DNA of 64,000 nt from an uncultured Clostridia bacterium (GTDB lineage: Bacteria > Bacillota > Clostridia > Christensenellales > Borkfalkiaceae). Positions 18,207 through 26,308 of this stretch are shown here, piece by piece. Made by a program: the position numbers and the translations under genes. The notes beneath the pieces were generated by a model. It saw nothing but the letters and a program-made list of their open reading frames with translations, searched no databases and had not been told where the DNA came from. The first letter of the stretch is position 1. Each line of letters begins with the position of its first letter. The stretch covers positions 21,422 through 85,421 of the forward strand of contig CAKQSI010000004.1 of assembly GCA_934272745.1 (NCBI GenBank), written 5' to 3'.

Positions 18207-18587
18207 ATGGCAGAAAAAACTTTAAAAATGGCTGCAAAAGAGGCGAAAGCGCGCCTGAAAAGCGGCTTTTGGCAGACGTACGGGGCAGAGATTGCCCGGG
18301 CAAGAGCAAACGGCGTATCGGGTGCGGAAGCGATCGCGTATTTTTCGCGCACGGCGGAAGAAGACGGCAGAGAAACGGCGTTTTACGGCAAGGTCAAAGA
18401 TATTCTCGACCGCTCGGGCGAAGTGTCCGATATTCTGGGTCGCCTTGCGGAAAAGGAGCGTTACGAAACGCTCGATTACGCCGCAAAACAGCGTTATATG
18501 TTAGAACTTTCCGACAGATACCAACGGGCGCTCGCACGGTATAAAAGGGAACGTTCTCTCACGGACGGGAAGAATTCCGCCTGCTGA
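18207..18587 (+). CDS. Unknown small helical protein downstream of rpsU
   Basis: AAAAGGAG precedes the ATG at 18207. The 126-residue product is charged and almost entirely helical (MAEKTLKMAAKEAKARLKSG at the start, KQRYMLELSDRYQRALARYK near the end), with no signal peptide or membrane helix. It occupies the position that yqeY (GatB/YqeY domain) often has after rpsU, but I see no YqeY similarity. Its expression probably depends on read-through from rpsU. Function unknown. Confidence 0.7.
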   Translation: MAEKTLKMAAKEAKARLKSGFWQTYGAEIARARANGVSGAEAIAYFSRTAEEDGRETAFYGKVKDILDRSGEVSDILGRLAEKERYETLDYAAKQRYMLELSDRYQRALARYKRERSLTDGKNSAC

Positions 18588-18972
18588 AAAATTCCGGCGA
18601 GCATTTTTGTTTTAAAGGGGAAAGCGAACCCGGCGCATGGTTTTATTTTTAAAACCCGGCGCAGCCGCGGCGCAGGTTTCGGTTTTAAACGAATTTCTAT
18701 AAAAATCGCCGCGTCTCTATTTATAAAGAAACGAAAAACGGGAGCCTTTTTATAAAGAAACGAAAGACGGGAGCCTTCGCGGCTCCCGTCAAAAATCTGT
18801 ATTCCATTGAAAATCGATGTTCCGTTAAAAGACCGGCAAGCCGGGCATTCCGCGCCGCCGCGTCTTTTTTGTTTGCGTTCAGGTGGGAAACTTCGCTCTT
18901 CTCCGCGCGGAATCAAGCGGGATATTCGCCCTTCTCCGCGCTGCCGCACTCTTCGCCGGTTTTCCGCCGCGT
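18588..18972. other. Intergenic stretch between convergent genes
   Basis: Contains the directly repeated TTATAAAGAAACGAAA-n-ACGGGAGCC (starting at 18721 and ~18750; copies 30 bp apart) and a hairpin formed by the second copy (18766-18790). The rest is GC-rich with no credible gene. Confidence 0.55.
18766..18790. terminator. Hairpin between convergent genes (likely terminator)
   Basis: GACGGGAGCC (18766-18775) pairs perfectly with GGCTCCCGTC (18781-18790) around TTCGC. AAAAA follows on the + strand, which would be a T tract ahead of the stem on the minus strand, so the T-tract polarity is weak in both directions. Confidence 0.6.
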
Positions 18973-19941
18973 TTAAGCCTGACCCTCGTCGTCGCGGTCT
19001 TCCGGCGTCTGACGGGTAACGCTGATCGGCTTTTTCGGCTTGCCGTTGCGCGGAATGAGTTTTTCCTCCCGCGAGGCTTCGATTGCGGCTTCGTTTAAAT
19101 ATTTTTCCATATTTTCGAGAGAAGCGCGGTATTCTTTTGGCGAACAGCCGATGCGCTTTTTAAAACCCAGATAAAAACTGACCGGGTTTTCAAACCCCGT
19201 GCGCTTGCCGATCTCCGCAATGGAAAGGTTGGTGTCTTTCAGCATTTTGACCGCTTCGCCGATGCGGTAGGCGTTGAGATAATCGATCGGGGTGGTGGTT
19301 ACCTGTTTTTTGAACTGGGTGGAAAAGTAGGTGCGGTTCAAACCGACGTGGCGAGCCACTTCGTCGATGGTAATCGCCCGCGCAAAGTTATCGTGCATAT
19401 ACAGCATGGATTCCAGAATATATTCCGAACGGACGTTGTTGGTGGACTGTTCGCACGCCGTACATTTTTTTGCTAACACGGAAAACAGTTTATAAAGTTC
19501 GCCCGTGGCGGAAACCGTTGCGGACAAATTGTTCAGGTGAATATTTCTTACGATATTGTCCATGGAAAACGCGATCGCGTCGTTGTTGTAAGAAACGACG
19601 GGATCGTCTGCGGAAAGCGCAGTCATTCTTAACAGCTTTTCCGCAAGATTGCCGTCAAAATGTACCCAGAAATAACTGTACGGGTTTTCGGAATCGGCTT
19701 CGTATTTTACGACGCGTTCTTTGGGGATCAGCATCATATCGCCGCGGCGGATATCGTAAGTTTTTCCCTCGATCTGGTACTTTCCCTGACCGTAAACGAG
19801 ATATTGAAATACGTAACCGTGAAAAACGACGGGTCCGAAACTGTGTTTGGGATTTTCGCCCTCTCTTCCCACGCTGACGATAAAAAGATCCGGAAAGTCC
19901 TTATAATTGTTGTATGAAGTAGACGGCTTGAGTTGTTGCAT
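18973..19941 (-). CDS. AraC-family transcriptional regulator, divergent to the glycogen operon
   Basis: On the minus strand the ATG at 19941 (AAAGGAGC upstream) gives a 322-residue protein starting MQQLKPSTSYNNYKDF; the longer frame to 20019 has no RBS and would run through the promoter. Residues ~15-130 form a cupin-like AraC ligand-binding domain (FQYLVYGQGKYQIEGKTYDI, RRGDMMLIPK). Residues ~185-285 carry two helix-turn-helices (ITIDEVARHVGLNRTYFSTQ, LSIAEIGKRTGFENPVSFY). A charged tail of about 35 residues follows. Such regulators usually sense sugars; its divergent position makes it a candidate regulator of glgB-glgP. Confidence 0.92.
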   Translation of the reverse strand: MQQLKPSTSYNNYKDFPDLFIVSVGREGENPKHSFGPVVFHGYVFQYLVYGQGKYQIEGKTYDIRRGDMMLIPKERVVKYEADSENPYSYFWVHFDGNLAEKLLRMTALSADDPVVSYNNDAIAFSMDNIVRNIHLNNLSATVSATGELYKLFSVLAKKCTACEQSTNNVRSEYILESMLYMHDNFARAITIDEVARHVGLNRTYFSTQFKKQVTTTPIDYLNAYRIGEAVKMLKDTNLSIAEIGKRTGFENPVSFYLGFKKRIGCSPKEYRASLENMEKYLNEAAIEASREEKLIPRNGKPKKPISVTRQTPEDRDDEGQA

Positions 19942-19990
19942 GGCGGCTCCTTTAGCGGTGAAAAGATACGAAATGACGCTTGTTTCGATT

Positions 19991-20019
19991 AGGATAACGC
20001 AAAATGTAAAATTTTGCAA
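19991..20019 (-). promoter_or_regulatory. Promoter of the araC-type gene
   Basis: On the minus strand TTGCAA (20019-20014), a 17-nt spacer and TATCCT (19996-19991) precede the gene. Confidence 0.6.
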
Positions 20020-20036
20020 GCAAAACGGGCAAAATT
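20010..20036. promoter_or_regulatory. Inverted repeat, candidate operator in the araC-glgB gap
   Basis: AATTTTGC-N11-GCAAAATT is a perfect 8-bp inverted repeat. It covers the -35 of the araC-type promoter and ends 26 nt before the glgB -35, a position suited to autoregulation and control of glgB. Confidence 0.5.
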
Positions 20037-20062
20037 TTTACCCTAAAATGACGTTTACCCCC

Positions 20063-20091
20063 TTGAAAAACGTGAAGAAATGAGGTATAAT
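20063..20091 (+). promoter_or_regulatory. Promoter of the glycogen operon
   Basis: TTGAAA (20063-20068), a 17-nt spacer and consensus TATAAT (20086-20091). Confidence 0.9.
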
Positions 20092-20141
20092 AGGAACGGA
20101 GAAACAGACAAAAGCGAAAATTACGGTAAGGAGTGTTTCTT

Positions 20142-21992
20142 TTGGAAAGACTTAGAGAAAACAAAGCGTTCGGAAGGGCATATTTAAAGTACGGGGCAAA
20201 ATTCGTTTCGGACGGGAAAGCCGTCCGTTTTACCGTGTATGCGCCGCATGCGGATACCGTCAGCGTGGTGGGGGATTTCAACGATTGGGATCCCGCAAAA
20301 AACGTCATGCAAAAACAGGGGACGGATTTCACTTTGACCGTGCCCGGTCTTAAGGTGTACGATAATTATAAATATTGCGTCACGCACGGCGGAAGATCGG
20401 TACTCAAAGCCGATCCTTACGCTTTCCATGCCGAAACCGCGCCCGAGACCGCTTCTAAAATCTACGACCTTTCCGGGTTTTTGTGGGAGGACGAAGCGTA
20501 TTTCAAGGCGCTGAAGCAAAACCCGCCTTATCATCGCCCCATGAACATTTACGAGGTACATCTCGGCTCGTTCAGAAAAAAAGCGAACGGCGACCCCTAT
20601 TCCTACCGCGAACTTGCTAAAATTCTGCCGGATTACGTCGTCAAAATGGGGTATACGCATATCGAACTTCTGCCGGTATCGGAGTTTCCGTTCGACGGCA
20701 GCTGGGGATATCAGGTGACCGGTTATTTTGCCGTGACGTCGCGCTTCGGCACGCCGCACGACTTTATGTATTTTATCAACGAATGTCATAAAAAGGGGAT
20801 CGGCGTCATTTTAGACTGGGTGCCGGCACATTTTCCCAAGGACGAGTTCGGACTTTACGAGTTTGACGGAACTCCTCTTTACGAAAGCGGCAGGGCGGAC
20901 CTAAGGGAGCACAAAAGCTGGGGAACGATGCGGTTTGACTACGGCAATCCTTATGTGTGCGATTTTCTGACCTCTTCCGCAATGTTTTATTTTGAAAACT
21001 ACCATATCGACGGGATCCGCGTGGACGCGGTCGCTTCCATGTTGTACCTCGATTACGATAAAAAACCGGGCGAATGGGTTCCCAACCGTTACGGCGACAA
21101 TAAGAATCTGGAAGCCATCGAGTTTTTGAAAGCGCTCAACGAAACGGTGTTTTCCGCCTATCCTTACGCGCTGATGATCGCGGAAGAATCCACGGCGTTT
21201 CCCTCGGTCACCAAGCCGACCTATCTCGGTGGACTGGGGTTCAACTTCAAGTGGAATATGGGCTGGATGAACGACATGCTTTCGTATATGGAAACCGATC
21301 CGTTGTTCCGGAAAGGCGTACACAACAAGTTGACCTTTTCCATGTGTTATGCGTTTTCGGAAAACTTTGTGTTGCCGCTTTCGCACGATGAGGTGGTGCA
21401 CGGAAAGCGTTCTCTGCTCGATAAAATGCCGGGCAGTTATGAAGATAAATTTGCTTCGCTCCGCGCGTTTTATGCGTTTATGGCGGCGCACCCCGGCAAA
21501 AAACTATTGTTTATGGGCGGGGAATTCGGTCAGTTTAAGGAATGGAACTATAAAGAGGGGCTGGAGTTTTTCCTGACCAGGTACGAAAAACATAAAAAGT
21601 TGCAGACCTACGTCAGAGATCTCAACTTTTTCTATAAAGACAATCCGCCGATGTACGAGATCGACGATTCCTGGCAAGGATTTACCTGGCTGATCGTAGA
21701 CGACGCGGACAGCAACGCGGTCGCGTTCGAACGTACCGATTACGCGGGCGATAAAGTGATTGCGGTTATCAGTTTTTCGGGTTCGACGCGCAAAGATTAC
21801 TGGATTAAAACGGGGAAAGGAAAGTTTTCCGTTGTCCTCAATTCCGACGCGAAAAAATACGGCGGAAGCGGAATACTTAAAAAACGTTCCTTTACGGCGA
21901 AGAAAAAATCCGACGGTAATTATTATATTTCCGTCGATCTGCCGCCGCTTACCGCCCTGTATCTCAAAAAAATCCTCAAAACGAAGGAGTAA
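20142..21992 (+). CDS. glgB: 1,4-alpha-glucan branching enzyme GlgB
   Basis: I place the start at the TTG at 20142, eight nt after AAGGAG; an in-frame GTG at 20133 overlaps that RBS and cannot use it. The 616-residue GH13 enzyme has an N-terminal CBM48-type domain ([17 protein letters not shown] near 43) and the barrel with [28 protein letters not shown], the nucleophile Asp in DGIRVDAV (~residue 295), [10 protein letters not shown] (~347) and [13 protein letters not shown]. It transfers alpha-1,4 chains to make alpha-1,6 branches in glycogen. It is the first gene of a five- or six-gene operon and glgC starts 4 nt after its stop. Confidence 0.95.
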   Translation: MERLRENKAFGRAYLKYGAKFVSDGKAVRFTVYAPHADTVSVVGDFNDWDPAKNVMQKQGTDFTLTVPGLKVYDNYKYCVTHGGRSVLKADPYAFHAETAPETASKIYDLSGFLWEDEAYFKALKQNPPYHRPMNIYEVHLGSFRKKANGDPYSYRELAKILPDYVVKMGYTHIELLPVSEFPFDGSWGYQVTGYFAVTSRFGTPHDFMYFINECHKKGIGVILDWVPAHFPKDEFGLYEFDGTPLYESGRADLREHKSWGTMRFDYGNPYVCDFLTSSAMFYFENYHIDGIRVDAVASMLYLDYDKKPGEWVPNRYGDNKNLEAIEFLKALNETVFSAYPYALMIAEESTAFPSVTKPTYLGGLGFNFKWNMGWMNDMLSYMETDPLFRKGVHNKLTFSMCYAFSENFVLPLSHDEVVHGKRSLLDKMPGSYEDKFASLRAFYAFMAAHPGKKLLFMGGEFGQFKEWNYKEGLEFFLTRYEKHKKLQTYVRDLNFFYKDNPPMYEIDDSWQGFTWLIVDDADSNAVAFERTDYAGDKVIAVISFSGSTRKDYWIKTGKGKFSVVLNSDAKKYGGSGILKKRSFTAKKKSDGNYYISVDLPPLTALYLKKILKTKE

Positions 21993-21996
21993 ATAT

Positions 21997-23196
21997 ATGA
22001 TAAGAAAGAAACAATGTATCGCGATGTTGCTTGCGGGCGGGCAGGGCAGCAGGCTGTACTCTCTGACCACAAAGATCGCAAAACCCGCGGTTTCGTTCGG
22101 CGGGAAGTACAGAATTATCGACTTTACGCTGTCCAACTGCATCAATTCGGGCATCGATACGGTGGGCGTATTGACGCAGTATCAGCCGCTGATTCTCAAC
22201 GACTACATCGGTAACGGGCAGCCGTGGGACCTCGACCGCGCGTACGGCGGCGTGCATATTCTGTCGCCCTATCAGGCGAAAGAGGGTTCCAGATGGTATC
22301 TCGGCACGGCAAACGCCATTTACCAGAACCTGCATTTTATCCGCCAGTTCCAACCGGAATACGTCCTCATTCTTTCGGGCGATCATATTTACAGCATGGA
22401 TTATTCGGCAATGCTTCGCCGCGCGATCAAGTCGGACGCGGCTTGCACCATCGCCGCGATCGAAGTGGATATCGGCGAGGCTTCCCGTTTCGGTATCCTG
22501 AACGTCAACGAAGACGACTCCATTTACGAGTTTGAAGAAAAACCCAAGCAGCCGAAAAGCAATCTGGCTTCCATGGGAATCTACATTTTTAAAACGCAGA
22601 AACTTTACGATTATCTGGAAGCGGACAACCGCGACCCGGATTCTTCCAAAGACTTCGGTAAAAACGTCATTCCCGCCATGCTGAAAGCGGGCGAAAAGAT
22701 GATGGCGTACCGTTTCTCCGGATACTGGAAAGACGTAGGGACCATTCAGTCTTTGTGGCAGGCGAACCGCGATCTTCTGGGGGACGCGCCCGCTTACGAC
22801 GTGAGCCGTGCGGACTGGAAAATTCATTCCAGAAACCCCATTTCGCCCCCGCATTACGTCGGTAAACACGCCAAAATTACCGACAGCATCGTCATCGGCG
22901 GCAGCCGGATCGACGGCGTGGTGGAAGACTCGGTTCTCGGCAGCGACGTTGTTGTAAAGCGCGGCGCGGTGGTAAAAAACAGCGTGATTATGAACGGTAC
23001 CGTCATCGGAGAGGGCGCCAAGGTGGAATGTTCCATTCTGGACGAAAACGTCACCGTCGGCGCGAAAGCCGTCATCGGCGAAGATAACGACGGGTCGAAG
23101 ATTGCCGTTGTCGGGCGTGACAGCGTGATCGCCGAGGGTGCCGCGGTCGAAGCGGGCGCCATTGTCGATCATTACGAAAGCAAGGAGGGCAACTGA
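21997..23196 (+). CDS. glgC: Glucose-1-phosphate adenylyltransferase GlgC
   Basis: GAAGGAG precedes the ATG at 21997; the open frame upstream belongs to the glgB 3' end. The 399-residue enzyme has the pyrophosphorylase loop [14 protein letters not shown] (residues ~9-22), [33 protein letters not shown] and YWKDVGT, followed by a left-handed beta-helix. It makes ADP-glucose from glucose-1-phosphate and ATP, the committed step of glycogen synthesis. glgD follows after one base, consistent with a GlgC/GlgD hetero-oligomer. Confidence 0.96.
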   Translation: MIRKKQCIAMLLAGGQGSRLYSLTTKIAKPAVSFGGKYRIIDFTLSNCINSGIDTVGVLTQYQPLILNDYIGNGQPWDLDRAYGGVHILSPYQAKEGSRWYLGTANAIYQNLHFIRQFQPEYVLILSGDHIYSMDYSAMLRRAIKSDAACTIAAIEVDIGEASRFGILNVNEDDSIYEFEEKPKQPKSNLASMGIYIFKTQKLYDYLEADNRDPDSSKDFGKNVIPAMLKAGEKMMAYRFSGYWKDVGTIQSLWQANRDLLGDAPAYDVSRADWKIHSRNPISPPHYVGKHAKITDSIVIGGSRIDGVVEDSVLGSDVVVKRGAVVKNSVIMNGTVIGEGAKVECSILDENVTVGAKAVIGEDNDGSKIAVVGRDSVIAEGAAVEAGAIVDHYESKEGN

Positions 23197-23197
23197 T

Positions 23198-24307
23198 ATG
23201 TCCGCACTCGGTATTATTTTTTCTAATATTCACGACGCGAACCTGCCCGAACTGACCGCAAGAAGAACCATGGGCAGCATTCCTTTCGGCGGCAGATACC
23301 GTTTGATCGATTTTCCGCTTTCTTCCATGGTCAATTCCGGCATCACCAAAGTGGGCGTCATTACCAAAAACAACTATCAGTCGTTGATGGATCACGTCGG
23401 CAGCGGTAAAGACTGGGATCTTGCCCGCAAAAACGGCGGCGTGGTGCTGCTTCCTCCTTTCTTCTCCAATGAAAGCGGCAGCCTTTACGAAACCCGTCTG
23501 GAAGCGTTGAAAGGCATTTCCGGATTTTTGACCCATTCTTACGAAGAATACGTCGTCATGACCGATTGCGACTGCGTGTATTCCATGGATTATAGTCCCG
23601 TTATCGAAGCGCATATCGAAAACGCGGCGGACGTCACCATGGTCTACCGCACGACGGCGGAAGTCAACGACGCGCACAGCCACGTCGTTCGTCTGGACGA
23701 TGAGGGCAGAGTGACCGAAATTTTAAGCGGGGTCACGGGGCAGAGCAACAAAAAGCGCAATTATCTGCTCAATATTTTCGTGATGAAGAGGACTTTCCTC
23801 ATCAACCTCATCAACGACGCCGTAACGCACGGCTATCACCACTTCCTGCAGGCGTTGACCAAGGGCAAACGCGGCATGCGGCTGTTCGGCTACCGTTACG
23901 ACGGTTACGTATCCGTTGTCGATTCGATGATGGGATATTATAAAGCGAGTATGGAACTGCTGGACGAAAAAGTGCGCGACGCGCTTTTCCACGAAAACGC
24001 CATTTATACCAAGGTGCGCGATTCCGCGCCTACCAAATACGGCAACTTCTCCGTGGTCGGCAATTCGCTGGTTGCGGACGGCTGCATTATCGAGGGCGAA
24101 GTGGAAAACAGCATTCTGTTCCGCGGCGTGAAAGTCGGACGGGGATCCGTCGTCAAGAATTCTATTTTGATGCAGGACACGCAGGTGCTGGAAAATGCCA
24201 CCGTGAATTGCATTATTACCGATAAAAACGTGCTGGTAAAAGAACGCAGCGTTCTTTCCGGCAGTGACGAACATCCCTTCTATCTTGCTAAAAATGCAAG
24301 AGCATAA
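23198..24307 (+). CDS. glgD: Glucose-1-phosphate adenylyltransferase regulatory subunit GlgD
   Basis: AAGGAGGG precedes the ATG, which lies one nt after the glgC stop. The 369-residue protein aligns with GlgC (SIPFGGRYRLIDFPLSSMVN, DCDCVYSMDYSPVIEAH, beta-helix C terminus). However, the glycine-rich nucleotide loop of GlgC is replaced by FSNIHDANLPELT, so catalysis is not expected. This matches clostridial GlgD, which acts as a regulatory partner of GlgC. Confidence 0.94.
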   Translation: MSALGIIFSNIHDANLPELTARRTMGSIPFGGRYRLIDFPLSSMVNSGITKVGVITKNNYQSLMDHVGSGKDWDLARKNGGVVLLPPFFSNESGSLYETRLEALKGISGFLTHSYEEYVVMTDCDCVYSMDYSPVIEAHIENAADVTMVYRTTAEVNDAHSHVVRLDDEGRVTEILSGVTGQSNKKRNYLLNIFVMKRTFLINLINDAVTHGYHHFLQALTKGKRGMRLFGYRYDGYVSVVDSMMGYYKASMELLDEKVRDALFHENAIYTKVRDSAPTKYGNFSVVGNSLVADGCIIEGEVENSILFRGVKVGRGSVVKNSILMQDTQVLENATVNCIITDKNVLVKERSVLSGSDEHPFYLAKNARA

Positions 24308-24328
24308 ACTAAGGAGGTCTTAAATTTT

Positions 24329-26113
24329 ATGGCAGAAAAAACGTTGAAAAAGAGAACCGCCTCCGTAAAAGAGGAAAAAGTTTTGGAAAAAGCCGCCGAA
24401 AAAGCGGAAAAATCCGTAAAGAATACCGCTCCCGCCGCAAAAGCGGAAGCAAAACCTGCGGCTAAGAAAGTTGCTGCTAAAAAAGCGGCGCCCGCAGTGA
24501 AATCTGCACCCGCCGCGAAAGCGGAAGCAAAACCCGCCGCAGAAAAGAAGACTGCAAAAAAGCCGGCGGCAAAGACCGTTAAAGCGGCAACTCCGAAAGC
24601 CGCAAAACCGGCAGTTCCGGCAGCCGAAACGACCGTGGAAGTCGCCGCAAAAGAGATCGAAAAAATCGCTCCCGAAGTTACGGTGACGCGCAAAAAACGC
24701 ATTCTCTTCGCCGCTTCGGAATGCGCGCCTTTCTTTATGACCGGGGGACTTGCGGACGTCATCGGTTCGCTGCCCAAAGCGCTCGCAAAAGAGGGAGAGT
24801 TCGACGTGCGCGTCGTCTGCCCGCTGTATCAGGGAATGAAGCCCGAATACCGCGACAAGCTGACTTACGTCGAAAGTTTCAACGTTCCTCTTTCCTGGAG
24901 AAACCTTTACTGCGGCGTGTTCCGTTATGAAGAAGACGGCGTGGTGTATTATTTCGTCGATAACGAATACTATTTCAAGCGGGGCGGCTATTACGGCTTT
25001 TACGACGACGGAGAACGTTTTGCTTACTTCTCCAAAGCCGTTCTCGAAATGCTGCCGCATATCGACTTTATTCCGGACGTGTTGCATTGCAACGACTGGC
25101 AGACGGCGCTTTGTCCGATTTACCTCAAGACCAACTACGGCGCGCGTCCCGAATATCACGATATCAAGACGGTGTTTACCATTCACAATATCGAATATCA
25201 GGGCAAGTATGACAGCGCCATTTTGGAAGACGTGTTCGGCATCGATTTCTCGTACACTTCCATGCTGGACTATGACGGCTGCACCAATCTGATGAAGGGC
25301 GCCATCGTCACGGCGGATAAGGTCACGACGGTCAGCCCGACCTATGCAAACGAGATTCAGGATAAATATTTCGCACACGGTCTGGAACACATTATTCGTT
25401 CCAACGCATACAAAATCACCGGGATATTGAACGGGATCGACGTGGCTTCGTACAATCCCGAAACCGATCCCTGCCTTTTTGCGCACTACAATGCCGACCA
25501 TCCCGAAGGAAAGGCGACCTGTAAGGAAGAACTGCAAAAAATGCTCAATCTGCCCGTCCGCGACGTTCCGATGATCGGCATGATCACCCGTCTGGTTTCG
25601 CACAAGGGCATCGATCTTATCCGCTGCGTTGCGGAAGAAATTATGCAGGAAGACGTACAGTTCGTTATGCTCGGTACGGGAGAGAGAGAATACGAGGACT
25701 TCTTCCGCGAACTCGCAGCAAGATACCCCGCAAAAATGGTGGCGATCACGGCGTTTAATCAGGATATGGCGCGCAAGATCTATTCCGCAGCCGATCTTTA
25801 TCTCATGCCGTCCAAGTCCGAACCGTGCGGGCTTTCGCAGATGATTGCCTGCCGCTACGGCGCGGTGCCCATTGTCCGCGAAACGGGCGGTTTGTACGAC
25901 AGCATTCAGCCTTTCAACGAATGGGGCGGCAACGGCTATACCTTTGCAAGTTATAACGCGCACGATATGCTTTACGTCATCAAAATGGCGGTACGCGATC
26001 ATTTCAACGCGCCTCTTCGCGCGGCGCACCGCACCGCTGCAATGAAGTGCGACTTCTCGTGGACGCGCTCGGCAAAGGCTTACGAAGAAATGTACCATTC
26101 CTTGCTCGGGTAA
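24329..26113 (+). CDS. glgA: Glycogen synthase GlgA with Lys/Ala-rich N-terminal extension
   Basis: AAGGAGG precedes the ATG. The GT5 core begins near residue 120 (KKRILFAASECAPF), includes HNIEYQGKYD, VSPTYANEI, GIDVASYNPETDP, GMITRLVSHKGIDLI and PSKSEPCGLSQMIACRYG, and ends at 594. It adds glucose from ADP-glucose to glycogen. Two oddities are visible. A ~118-residue extension is made almost only of Lys, Ala, Glu, Pro and Val with KAEAKPAA repeats, resembling histone-H1-like tails. The usual KTGGL motif is MTGGL, with Met137 at the lysine position that contacts ADP-glucose in E. coli GlgA. The core otherwise looks intact. Confidence 0.93.
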   Translation: MAEKTLKKRTASVKEEKVLEKAAEKAEKSVKNTAPAAKAEAKPAAKKVAAKKAAPAVKSAPAAKAEAKPAAEKKTAKKPAAKTVKAATPKAAKPAVPAAETTVEVAAKEIEKIAPEVTVTRKKRILFAASECAPFFMTGGLADVIGSLPKALAKEGEFDVRVVCPLYQGMKPEYRDKLTYVESFNVPLSWRNLYCGVFRYEEDGVVYYFVDNEYYFKRGGYYGFYDDGERFAYFSKAVLEMLPHIDFIPDVLHCNDWQTALCPIYLKTNYGARPEYHDIKTVFTIHNIEYQGKYDSAILEDVFGIDFSYTSMLDYDGCTNLMKGAIVTADKVTTVSPTYANEIQDKYFAHGLEHIIRSNAYKITGILNGIDVASYNPETDPCLFAHYNADHPEGKATCKEELQKMLNLPVRDVPMIGMITRLVSHKGIDLIRCVAEEIMQEDVQFVMLGTGEREYEDFFRELAARYPAKMVAITAFNQDMARKIYSAADLYLMPSKSEPCGLSQMIACRYGAVPIVRETGGLYDSIQPFNEWGGNGYTFASYNAHDMLYVIKMAVRDHFNAPLRAAHRTAAMKCDFSWTRSAKAYEEMYHSLLG

Positions 26114-26242
26114 ATTTACGCGGACGCCGGCAGAAAATATCCGGCTTTGCAAATAGCAAGATGGCGGCGGATGCGCAGCGGCGCAAAAAAGCACGTAAGA
26201 AAAAGCGCAAAATCCGCAAATATCATAACAAATCAAAAGCGG

Positions 26243-26271
26243 AACGCCGGAGAGAATTGCCCTCCGGCGTT
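26243..26271 (+). promoter_or_regulatory. Hairpin between glgA and glgP
   Basis: AACGCCGGAG (26243-26252) pairs perfectly with CTCCGGCGTT (26262-26271) around a 9-nt loop in the 195-nt gap before glgP. There is no T tract, so partial attenuation or transcript stabilisation is more likely than full termination. Confidence 0.5.
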
Positions 26272-26308
26272 TCCGAGCGAATACGGGGACCTTACTTACG
26301 GAGGACGC

